Under the pieces are notes generated by a model. The model was not told the origin of the DNA and did not search any database. It worked only from the letters and a program-made list of their open reading frames with translations. From assembly GCA_030533445.1 (NCBI GenBank), contig CM060068.1, positions 33,428,010 through 33,492,009 on the forward strand: a stretch of DNA of 64,000 nt. Reading direction: 5' to 3'. This document shows positions 47,590 to 55,940 of the stretch, one piece after another. Position numbers and translations under genes: made by a program. This stretch comes from Cyprinodon diabolis (lineage: Eukaryota > Chordata > Actinopteri > Cyprinodontiformes > Cyprinodontidae). The first letter of the stretch is position 1. Every line of letters begins with the position of its first letter.

Positions 47590-48672
47590 CTTGTTAGTAG
47601 GTTACAGACAGTGATAAGGTTGGCTACTTATTTTACTTTTAATTTCATTTGAATTAGGTTAAGCAGCGTTTATATTTTCTTTATAAATAAATGAACTTGC
47701 AAATTATGAGGGCAAGGCTTTTAAAGTTTAAATCTTCTGGCAAAGATAAAGAGGAAAAGAAGATCCTGTAATTTATGGAAGTGAAGCAAAATAAAACCCA
47801 GCAAGATCAGTAATATGTCAATTAATTATATGTCACATTATATAACCCATGTAAATATCTGTCTTTGGAGGATGTGTTTTTTAGCACCCCTAATTCTCTC
47901 ATTTTTATTCCAAATACAATTTATAATTTGAATCACAGGGCTATTTTTATCTCTATGATTAAGTATTTTCTCAAGTAGCAACTTTAACTGCTATACTTTC
48001 CTGTCTTAAAAGGCAGAACTCTTCTAGTCTAAAAAAAACCCTCATCTGTTGAAATGGGGGGACCTATTGCTTTAACCCCTTAGGGGCTTTTAAAAACAAA
48101 AATCCCTGTCTTTTTTTGCGCTTTATGAAACAAAGTATCCTATATTTTGTGGATGTACAGCTACATTTCTCATGTAAGTTTGCGTAGTTTTAACACAAAC
48201 ATTTATTTTTCATATTACACCAGTACAGTTAATGAGCAACCTGTACTTGTGTGCTTGTTTGTTCTGTCTAAAATGTTTATTTTGGAATAAAGAGGTTAAT
48301 ATAAAAAGATTTTTTTGTCCGATTCATCGATTAATCGAAAAAATAATCGGCAGATTAATCTTTAAAATAATCGTTAGTTGCAGCCCTAAACTAGATTTAA
48401 CTTAAATTAAAAGGGAAGATTTTTTGTTTTGTTTTTTTTTTATACGGGGAAACTGGAGTACCCAGAGAAAACCCAAAAAACTGCAATTACACTAAAGGAT
48501 GTTTCTGCAAAAAGGGGGAACCAGTGCAACTGGATAAAAGGCAGGAATATCAAACTGAATTAAGTTCCTGGACTTAGAGGGAAATCAGAACAGCTGGACA
48601 AATCAACCTCTAAATATTGTGAAATTCCTGCATTGTCAAACTTTTCTTATGAAGTATGCCGCTGTTTTCTGG

Positions 48673-49950
48673 TTATATTTGAGCATCTTTTCTCAACAAC
48701 CACCGGTGGTGTAACAGCTCTTCTAGGGTGGGACGTTTATTTGGGTCTACTGTCAGGCACTTTGTTAGAAAATCTTTGCATGTCTGGGAGAGCCTTGTGT
48801 TGATCTTTAGTGTATTTGACAGGAATCCATAAGTAAAGAAATGTGTTTTGTGTAGAATGCAATACAGGACTAAGCCCACCTGCCACACATTTGTTGGTCC
48901 AGAAGTGAGGAACCCTTTTTTCTTGAATTCTGGTGGGACATGGACCGGAGTACCAAAGAAATAATCATAGTGGTTTTGGTCATCAAAGCAACTTAGACCA
49001 AAGTCTATAAGATAAAGTTTTGGGACTTCTGACTTGGTCTCTATCAGGATGTTCTCAGGTTTAATGTCTCTGTGGAAGATGTTTGCCTCCTGAAGGTGAA
49101 TTAATGCTTTTAGCAGCTGTTTTATCATGATCTTGGCATCCTTCATCGTTATGCGACCCTTGTGTTTTTGAATGTAGTAAAAGAGGTTCTCAGCAGGCAT
49201 GGGTCTCTCCATAACTAAAATCAGTTCCTTATCCAGATCATACCAGTCTAGCATGGACACGATAGCTGACTGCCCCTCTGAACTGGTTGTTTTATCCCTC
49301 AATTCTAACATGATAGCCACCTCACAGGGCATCTGCTTTCCATTCTCATCCTCATATATTAGAATCCCATTGGTTTTTGGGATGTGTTTGATGGCTACAG
49401 GTAATTTATCATGCACACGATAACCAGCGAAAACAGATCCACAGCCTCCTTCTCCAATCTGTGTTTGCTCAACATAGGTCTCCCTAAATTTGGCTCTAAG
49501 GGAATCCTCTGTTTCATCATTGGTGTTGTCTGTCTTTAGTCTTTTCACATTCGGTGACTCTAGAAAGTCCTCTGCCTTTCTCTTTAGACTTCTTTTCTTT
49601 AAGTTTTGTTTTTCTGTTAAGTACTTATTAGTCAAGACCAGTTCTTGGAGTCCGTTTGCCTTTTTGGCTAGCAGTGTTCCTCCCTGCTGAAAGATGTTAC
49701 TCTTTTTACTTCTCACCGTACTGATGGGGTCCAGGCAGCTTTTGCAGACTTGTTCCCCCGTTGAGACCTTAAACTTTTTTCTGGCGGTGGAGTCTCCCTG
49801 CTCAAACATTTTCCTCTTGTTGCTTCTCACTGTACTGATCTGGTCCTGGCAGCATGTGTAGTGTACATCCCCTGTAGAGAAATTAAACTTTTTTCTGGGG
49901 GTCTCTTCTATGGTGCTGTTTTTTCTCTTCCTTGGATTTTCTAGTGCCAT
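48673..49950 (-). CDS. PIM-like serine/threonine protein kinase, single exon
   Basis: This likely active Ser/Thr kinase has 425 residues from the ATG at 49950. The open frame extends 27 codons further, but only to a TTG preceded by a stop. The kinase domain (about 155-420) has the Gly loop GEGGCGSV (166-171), Lys188 in VAIK, Glu210, HRD (293-295) with Asn300, DFG (316-318) and a PPE motif (339-341). The hinge ERPMP (248-252), with its extra proline, is the PIM-family hallmark. All catalytic residues are present. The basic N-terminal extension carries a tandem 38-residue duplication (about 19-43 and 57-81) with RKKF...STG...ISTVRS in each unit, and lysine/arginine clusters that could direct it to the nucleus. 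Canonical pim genes have introns; this copy has none, which suggests retroposition or an intronless lineage. It lies inside the 8.67-kb insertion, opposite in strand to ppp2r3b. Confidence 0.85.
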   Translation of the reverse strand: MALENPRKRKNSTIEETPRKKFNFSTGDVHYTCCQDQISTVRSNKRKMFEQGDSTARKKFKVSTGEQVCKSCLDPISTVRSKKSNIFQQGGTLLAKKANGLQELVLTNKYLTEKQNLKKRSLKRKAEDFLESPNVKRLKTDNTNDETEDSLRAKFRETYVEQTQIGEGGCGSVFAGYRVHDKLPVAIKHIPKTNGILIYEDENGKQMPCEVAIMLELRDKTTSSEGQSAIVSMLDWYDLDKELILVMERPMPAENLFYYIQKHKGRITMKDAKIMIKQLLKALIHLQEANIFHRDIKPENILIETKSEVPKLYLIDFGLSCFDDQNHYDYFFGTPVHVPPEFKKKGFLTSGPTNVWQVGLVLYCILHKTHFFTYGFLSNTLKINTRLSQTCKDFLTKCLTVDPNKRPTLEELLHHRWLLRKDAQI

Positions 49951-50079
49951 TCTGCTGTTCTTTTGATTACTCCTGAGGGTTAAAGTTGTAAAAATATCTG
50001 CAGAATCTTTGTCTTCTGTGTATTTTAGCAATTATCAGTTTACCTTCAAGCCAAAACGCTCTTAACGTGTTAACCTTGT

Positions 50080-50290
50080 GTTACTCAGGCAGTCTGAAGG
50101 AATTCTGAGCTCAGAGCAGTGATCTAAGAGCCTTCTAAATATTCTGCTGACATCACTGTGACATCACAGTGGGCGTGGTCTTAAAATTCAAAAAAAAAAT
50201 AAATAAATAAAAATTCAAAACAGGGTGAAATTATTTAGAACATTCCAAAAGGCAGGGTTGCCTAGCAACCACCCAATGGTAAGAATTTCT
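50080..50290 (-). promoter_or_regulatory. Putative kinase promoter with RFX and CRE-like sites
   Basis: About 130-320 bp upstream of the kinase ATG lie two TGACATCA motifs (50148-50155, 50159-50166; CRE-like, read TGATGTCA on the gene strand). A GGGCGTGG box (50171-50178) and a 15-base palindrome GGTTGCCTAGCAACC (50256-50270) matching the RFX/X-box motif follow. An inverted CCAAT box is near 50274. The motifs are seen directly; their use is inferred. A processed retrocopy would not normally bring such a region with it. Confidence 0.4.
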
Positions 50291-50494
50291 CTTGAGGTAA
50301 GGAACAAAAAAAGGTCCCAGAAATCAAATCAATAACTCAACATAGGGCTTCATGTTAATTTCTTCCAGGAAAGACTTGGTTTGAGATAAAAATCTTCATT
50401 AAGTATTTTTTCAGGAGAAATATGTGAATTATGCTTGATTTCCTGTCTCTGAACAATTTTCTGTTACAGCTTTAAACAGATTCTGAATTTAGTT

Positions 50495-50640
50495 TAGTTA
50501 TATAGTACCAATTTAGAGTGCATTAGCCAAGTCATTTACAGAGATATTGCTATTTACAGAGGCAGTTTAATCAGAGCATACATACAGATTAATTATTTCA
50601 TATTCAAATGAAAAATGAAAACCAGCAGATCGCATATATA
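50495..50640 (+). repeat. Diverged 'tttatatagcgcc' family fragment
   Basis: TTTAGTTATATAGTACCAAT followed by CAAGTCATTTACAGAGATAT resembles the start of the family seen at 11858 and 43634, with many changes. Confidence 0.35.
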
Positions 50641-50848
50641 TGTCATTGACTTGCAAAATTCACAGCTTCTGGATGCGTAAATCAGTGAATATTTCGCTAT
50701 GCAAGTACCCTTAAAGAAAATCGTGTTGGGTGTGATTATCCCTGTTTATTTTCAATAACCACTAATTGTCCGACCTGTTATGGCAGGATTTTCTATCAGG
50801 TGCAAAATCAGATTTGGTGTGTTTAGGGCTTTAAGGGATACTGTAGAT

Positions 50849-51549
50849 CAGAGGTCTTCAAAGTTTTCCAGGCCAAGGACCCCTAAACTGATGGCGAGAT
50901 GGAGCGGGGACCCCCTAATTATATATGCTGTATGAAATTGTGCTATATCAAACAGGTCCTATAGTCACTCTATTACAGATAGAGTTATGTAATAAAAGTA
51001 ATTTTGCCCTGGGATTATTGAAGTATTTCTGATTCTGGTTCCTTTTTGATGGGACAGGTGTTGTGAATGAAACGGTGCCCAGCTTGAAAGAGCTCCTGTG
51101 TGTGACTGAATGTGTGCATTGATGATTGAAAGACATCTTCTGTCTCACTTTATCTGTTCACTACAGTGTGTTGAATTCATGTTCATGTGTATTTAAAGAC
51201 ATTTCAATTAGTGGAAAAAATTGCAGGTTGGAATATAAAAAGTCTAATCAACCAAAACTTTAGCGACTCCTGTAGACCCATTAAGGGTCGCAGGCTGTGC
51301 TGTAGATGGTGTTGACTGAGCTGAGTTTTAAAACTGCATATTCTAGGGATGACATTGATGTGGAGGACTATTGACAGACTTTTCAATGTAGGTAAATTTG
51401 TGCCTCGGAGTGGATGCAACCAATTTGATGCAATCATGGAACATGAAGGGAATTGAGCACGCCCAATACAGCGTCACTTTTGCTATCATTTTAATTTAGT
51501 CTAGAGCCGCCGATGATGTCCTTGAGGCCAAAAGGTTATAAACCATTTG
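50849..51549. mobile_element. Degenerate hAT-like element
   Basis: The left end CAGAGGTCTTCAAAGTTTTC with CAGGCCAAGGACCCC and the right end (complement of CAAATGGTTTATAACCTTTT, then GGCCTCAAGGAC) are imperfect inverted repeats like the 'CAGTGGTTCTCAAAC' hAT families. Flanks CTGTAGAT and ATATAGAG agree at five of eight positions, so the boundaries are uncertain. There is no coding frame. Confidence 0.4.
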
Positions 51550-51652
51550 ATATAGAGAGTTTATTAGGTCGGGCTGCTGTTTTAATATGCACATACTCAA
51601 CATCTGGGTTCTGTAACTGATCTTATCTGTTGTGCCTGTTCACTTTATCAGT

Positions 51653-53311
51653 TTCACTGTTGGTGAATGAGAAACGTCCTCTCGAGTCCTTGTATGCAGT
51701 GGCGGCCGGCCCATAGGGGGCGCTGGGGCACCGCCCTCCCTGATAAGAAGAGAGAAACGTAAAATATATTTTTACAAATTAACTCATAAATGTCAGTTTT
51801 ACTCTCTAGAGTGTGTACCTATAAGCAAAACAAATTATATAAACTACATTTCCCTACCTACTGTCATTCATTTGTGGATTTCCACAGACAGACTCCTACC
51901 GTCTCTGTCTTGGGGCGCTGATCAGACTGCCCCACATGTGCAGAGAATCTGCCAATCATGTACTATTGCTAGGTCAATTTAATAATTTAATGGCCAATCA
52001 GCGTCTCAGAATTTTATGGTCTTGGGGCGCTGAAAATACTGCCCTTTAACAGGCTTCTGCACCCAATGCGCAGGTGCAGTCAATTAGAGGGACGATGGCG
52101 AACGTAAGGAGCGAGGTCCAGCTTCCACCAAATTCGGTGAGATCCTTATTTATCTACCCGTTTGCCAGAAGAACATCCCTGTTGTAGGATATGAAAATTT
52201 CATGTCATGGTTATTGTGACTTTGACGAATCCACCTCGTCACTTAAAACAACCTCTCTAACTTTGCGTGCCACACACTCATTCCTGTTATACTGTGCTTG
52301 TGAGGACCAATACACTCGCGCTTAGCCCTAGAGTAGCACTCCATTAACTTAAAACACACAAGCTGTTCCTGGTTACCTGCTGGCGTATTGAGGGTGCACA
52401 CTTAATATTTCAGTGGGGTTAACCGTGTGTTTGTGTGTGTGTGTGAGTGTGTGTGTGGGGGGGGGGTGTACGTGTGTATGCTACGGGAGTTGTCATCTTC
52501 AGTCTGGCGGCGTATTTGCTGGGTTCAAAACCGAGGCAACGCTCAGTAAGCGGTTAAAACGCCAGAGTAACTGGCTAAATGTTTGTCAGATTCTTATTTT
52601 TTTTTTTATTCTATGTTTAAAAGTTTGGTGTAATTGAATAAGTCAATGAATCTGTGTAAAGGAATTAAGTTGTAAAAATTATTTGTTTTTGTATATCAAG
52701 TGCTTATGGAGGTAAATATATGGACAAAACAGATTTATGAGAAGAAATCAAAAATAAGAGAGCCTGAGGGGAGGGGTTTAAACTATTTAATGAGGGCTGT
52801 GAGAAGAAATGCGGCCATTTTTGTTTTCTGTTTCTTTGTTACATTGCTGGTAACTAGAGGGAGGCTGATGGCCAGAGTATCTTGTATATGTTTAGTTTCT
52901 TTTGAACCCTGTTTTGAGTTTTTGAGCACAATAAATCACCAACACCGGTAACCCGACTGAGCCTGGATTCTTGGAGGCCAAAGAACCCCATCACAGTGAC
53001 CAAAATCATCACTGTTACTGTTATTAAATGAAATCATTACTCTTAAATTGTATTTATTGTCCAATTGTTTATTTTAATTCTTATTCTGGATTAGTTGCAG
53101 ACATACACTAGGCTATATCAGCCCCACCAAAAATATTTTTCACCAGCCGCCACTGCTTGTATGTCTGGTGAATCTGAAGAATTGACATTAAAGCTGACTT
53201 TGACTTTGAAATGTTATAGGCCTACTGCATATTGAGAAAATTTAGATCGGTATTGCGCAACAATCGGGAGATGAGGACCCCCCCAAATAATGACAGGTAT
53301 TTCGCACACTG
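51653..53311 (+). mobile_element. Right copy of the hAT-like MITE, split by another hAT
   Basis: From TTCACTGTTGGTGAATG to ATTTCGCACACTG it matches the left copy at 44641-44859 but lacks the first 34 or so bases. It is interrupted at CTTGTATG by the 1459-bp element 51697-53155. The two copies differ only slightly: one extra CTTTGA unit and a few substitutions. They are therefore close relatives. The perfect TGTATAGC partner follows immediately. Confidence 0.7.
51697..53155 (+). mobile_element. hAT element with perfect 8-bp target duplication
   Basis: The ends CAGTGGCGGCCGG and the complement of CAGTGGCGGCTGG are inverted repeats. The flanking CTTGTATG (51689-51696 and 53156-53163) is an exact 8-bp duplication. 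Removing the insert restores the uninterrupted MITE sequence seen at 44719-44726. The interior has a possible first exon (MANVRSEVQLPPNS, ATG at 52095, ending at a GTGAG donor), a GT/G-rich microsatellite (52423-52467) and an AATAAA near 52931. No transposase domain remains. Confidence 0.9.
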
Positions 53312-53376
53312 TGTATAGCACTTTGTGCCTTTGGGTGTTGAAAGTTCTTCATAAATAAATTTGGTATGGTATGGTA
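53312..53376 (+). mobile_element. L2-type LINE 3' tail, right part
   Basis: TGTATAGCACTTTGTGCC, then AAGTTCTTCATAAATAAATT and a short GGTAT repeat, is the normal 3' end of an L2 element. It completes the tail broken at 44640. Confidence 0.75.
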
Positions 53377-53404
53377 ATAATAGTAATTTAGGTACTAAGC
53401 AGCA

Positions 53405-53690
53405 TTGTAAATGGTAAATACTGTTTATTGTATATACTTAGATCCTTATCTTATTTTATTTTTACCCTTATATAATTTTATTCGTGTATCTGATTCTACA
53501 CTGTTTGTATGGGAAGTGTGCAATTTTGCTGCGTTGGTTCTAATTTTACTTATTTTACTTACTTATTTTATTCTCTCTTATTATATTATAATTTTATTTT
53601 TCTCTATTGTACTTCTTTAAACGCTTGCAGTGCGAGAAAGGAATTTCCTGCAAGCGATTGATAAGTTAATTCTGATTCTGATCTATTAAA
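53405..53690 (+). repeat. LINE 3' untranslated tail
   Basis: A T-rich block full of TTATTTTA ends with GAGAAAGGAATTTCCTGCAA and TTCTGATTCTGAT, typical of a teleost LINE 3' end. The 69-codon frame inside it is low-complexity. Confidence 0.45.
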
Positions 53691-53839
53691 TATAAAGTTT
53701 ACGATTGTTACTTGAGTATTTTGTATGCATAGATTCTCAAATACTATTTAAATTAAAACACACGTCTCCAAAGAATAACAGGTGGGTCACTTGGAAGCCC
53801 AAAGATCCGATTCCTACGAGTGATCCGAAAGCTGAGATC

Positions 53840-54210
53840 CCAAAAAACTGTCAGAATTCCCACTGCCAGAAACGAAAGGTTCGAAACTCTCGCGATAGTT
53901 CAAAGTGGTTACCAGGGGAACGCGATCTCAAAAGTTATTTGCTCTGTGATTTACATTTACGAAATAGCGCCACAGCCATCGCTATACTTTGGTCTTTTTT
54001 TAGAGTCGCTCAAACTGATGTGCCACACATGAAGTGTCGCTCATGAAGGAAGCGTAGAGCCATGAGACACGAGGACGTTTCGCTCTGTCGTCCGCTTACA
54101 GTAAGGTTTGTATGTTTGGTTAGGTAGCATTAGCATGTCAAAGCTATGTGGCTAACTGACTGACAGTTTTTCGCCAAGTGGCAACATACACATTTTCAAG
54201 ATGGCGAGTG
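53840..54210 (+). promoter_or_regulatory. ppp2r3b CpG-rich promoter region
   Basis: CpG content rises sharply here, with TCTCGCGATA at 53888-53897, one base from the TCTCGCGAGA core-promoter motif. CAAGATGGCGAG at 54197-54208 matches the YY1 consensus; such sites usually lie just downstream of the start of housekeeping genes. No TATA box is obvious, which fits a broad housekeeping promoter. The exact start site cannot be read. Confidence 0.5.
54030..54100 (+). other. ppp2r3b: Likely 5' untranslated exon of ppp2r3b
   Basis: CpG-rich sequence ends at a donor-like GTAAGG at 54101 (an alternative AAG/GTTTGT lies at 54106). It pairs with the strong acceptor CTTTCCCTCCCACACAG ending at 54492. This implies a 5' untranslated exon and an intron of about 390 bp before the coding exon. 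The left edge is a guess. Confidence 0.4.
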
Positions 54211-54526
54211 TTTCTTTATACTTTCCGTGACAGATTAATTGAGAAGGAGAGACGTTTAAGTATTTTTGTGTTCGGAAATAGGGTTTGAATGATCAGTGTG
54301 TCAGATATAGGCTCATGTTTACTTTCTGCCTGTGGGCCAATATAGATTGACTGTTCGCGCTTAAATTCGATACTGCTGGCAAGTGACACAGATATGTGTC
54401 ATTTAAGGCAGAGAGTTACATTTATGCTTATTGTTCTATTAAAGTTATGGGTGTTTTTCTTATAAATTGATGCTACTTTCCCTCCCACACAGGTTACATC
54501 CGTCAGAGAAATAACTAGTCACCAAG

Positions 54527-54880
54527 ATGCCGTCCCCACAAGTCCTCCAACCGGTTCTTAAATTAAAGGTTGACGAGCTGTTTTTCAACTGGTTGAGTGA
54601 TCCTGGGACACAGTCCGCCCTCAAATATGGCCTTGATCTAATTAAAAGCGGACAGTATAACAGCTTGGGTAGTGGGAGAGCACAGGACAAAAGGTCGTTG
54701 AGTTTTAACGAGAACAACAACGTTGCATCGCAGAAGAACCTTACAGAGAAGAAACCTGCTCCACTTGGTGCCTCTTCAAGCCCTTCGCCTAACAGCACCC
54801 TGCCTTCTCGCAGTAGCAGCAATGCACGAATAACAGGACCCAATGGAAGACAACTACGGAGGTCTGTCAGCACCAAAAAG
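54527..54880 (+). CDS. ppp2r3b: PP2A B''-type regulatory subunit, first coding exon
   Basis: The exon probably starts at 54493, after a clear acceptor. The ATG at 54527 has a good context (A at -3), and the 118 codons end in phase 0 at AAAAAG/GTAACC (donor at 54881). The protein begins MPSPQVLQPVLKLKVDELFF and continues NWLSDPGTQSALK, close to the known N-terminus of vertebrate PPP2R3B (PR48/PR70) and unlike PPP2R3A or PPP2R3C. A low-complexity Ser/Pro/Asn-rich linker (about 45-100) and a basic end (GRQLRRSVSTKK) follow. The family's EF-hand region, which binds the PP2A core and directs it to targets such as CDC6, must lie in later exons. I did not find them before 64000, so only about a fifth of the protein is here. 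Confidence 0.85.
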
Positions 54881-55769
54881 GTAACCTATAGCTTTTAATC
54901 CAAGTCAAGTTTTAAGATGAAAACAGGGCATTCTTATCATTTCCAAACACAAGCTCCTATCTACTGACATTTCTTTCTTTTGCTTTCATACTTGTCATAA
55001 TTTGAATCTGTTTCCGTCCATCCTTCCATATGTTATGTTCTGCTCACAGGAGTAGCTGCTGCAGTTGGGAAACCTAGTAGCTTCTCTATCAACTCATTCT
55101 GGGGTTGATTTTCAAGATAGACAAAAGCGAAACACTTTCTGTCTGTTGATCTGCATCCGCATTAGTTGTCGACTATTTCAAATAAACTCTGGGAAAGCAT
55201 CATTCATAACTGAGACAACATGGCCCTGGAAAACAACATTGATAATATATTGAGGAGTCAGGTTACCCCTTCTTTTGAGTTAATATCTTCTCCTTTTCTA
55301 AGTAAGATATTATTTACAGATGACCTAAACATTAGATAGGAGTTGTTTATTTGTCAAACAGCCTGTTTTCTGCTGTATAGAAATATAGTTATTTGACTGG
55401 TGTGTATATTTTTTATTGGAAACAGGTCATTCAAAGTTCATTTTATTATTATTGTTATGGAGAGTTATTTCCCATCATAGCGATCTTACGGTTTATCTTA
55501 AACCGTATCTGGAGAAGCCTCTTACTAAAGACACTCGGTTGTTGTTTAACAATCTGATGAAGAAGGTGATTAATTGATTGACTTTACTGGTCTCACAGAG
55601 GAGAAATGTCTTTGTTACATCAGCTCAAATAGTCAAAGGAGAAGAAGAAGAAGGTGCCAAAGGAACAAAAAGACGCATGGGATATATACTCACTATGCTC
55701 ACTGTTGCTAATTATATTGTTCATTTTGTTAGGAAATTAAGAAATCCTTTTTGGAAAACAGAGAACAGA

Positions 55770-55940
55770 GGCTTCTTTATTAGCTTGTTGAGATTTGTTA
55801 AGTCATTAGCTCTGATGCTGTTACCCCAGCAGATGATGCAGAAGAGATCACACTCTCCACAACAGAGTGATAGAAGATATGTAGCATCTTATTGTAAACG
55901 CTGAACACCTACATAAGCTTCTTTAGGACCTGCAGTCTGC
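55770..55940 (-). mobile_element. Antisense LINE reverse-transcriptase fragment
   Basis: On the minus strand the sequence reads, across frames, RLQVLKKL, NKMLHIFYHSVVESVI and then a shifted CWGNS-like block. This is the C-terminal region of CR1/Rex1-type reverse transcriptases and resembles MLWMFYESV in the copy at 42330. The plus-strand frame at 55578-55904 over it is a shadow. Confidence 0.55.

Larger units (their letters stand above)
46522..48388 (+). mobile_element. BED-finger hAT transposon, internally deleted
   Basis: The ends are TAGGGGTGCAAC and GTTGCAGCCCTA, inverted repeats seen in ZBED-type hAT families. The flanks AACTAAAT (46514-46521) and AACTAGAT (48389-48396) are an 8-bp duplication with one mismatch. 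TCGATTAATCG-type sequence lies just inside both ends. Only a BED-finger exon remains; the catalytic and dimerisation parts of the transposase are absent. A second hAT is nested at 47035-47589. Confidence 0.8.
44641..53311. mobile_element. 8.67-kb composite insertion carrying a kinase gene
   Basis: The segment is bounded by a perfect direct repeat TGTATAGC (44633-44640 and 53312-53319). Removing it joins the L2 3' tail into a continuous, sensible tail (TGTATAGCACTTTGTGCC). The outer ends are inverted relatives: CAGAGTGCGAAGTAC at the left and the complement of CAGTGTGCGAAATAC at the right. Eight-base duplications and CAG-type ends fit hAT-like transposition. A complete 219-bp short form of the element lies at the left end, and a copy lacking about 34 bp of its start lies at the right. 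Between them are an LTR-like element, three nested hAT-like elements and a PIM-like kinase; a further hAT interrupts the right terminal copy. No hAT transposase was found, so it may have moved as a non-autonomous carrier or grown by later insertion and duplication. Confidence 0.6.

Noticed and set aside
49951..50031. 27-codon N-terminal extension of the kinase frame
   Set aside because: It starts at TTG directly after a TAA stop; the first ATG in frame is at 49948-49950, so the extension is probably untranslated.
55578..55904. 108-codon frame downstream of the ppp2r3b exon, considered as its next exon
   Set aside because: It does not resemble the protein and overlaps an antisense LINE reverse-transcriptase fragment.
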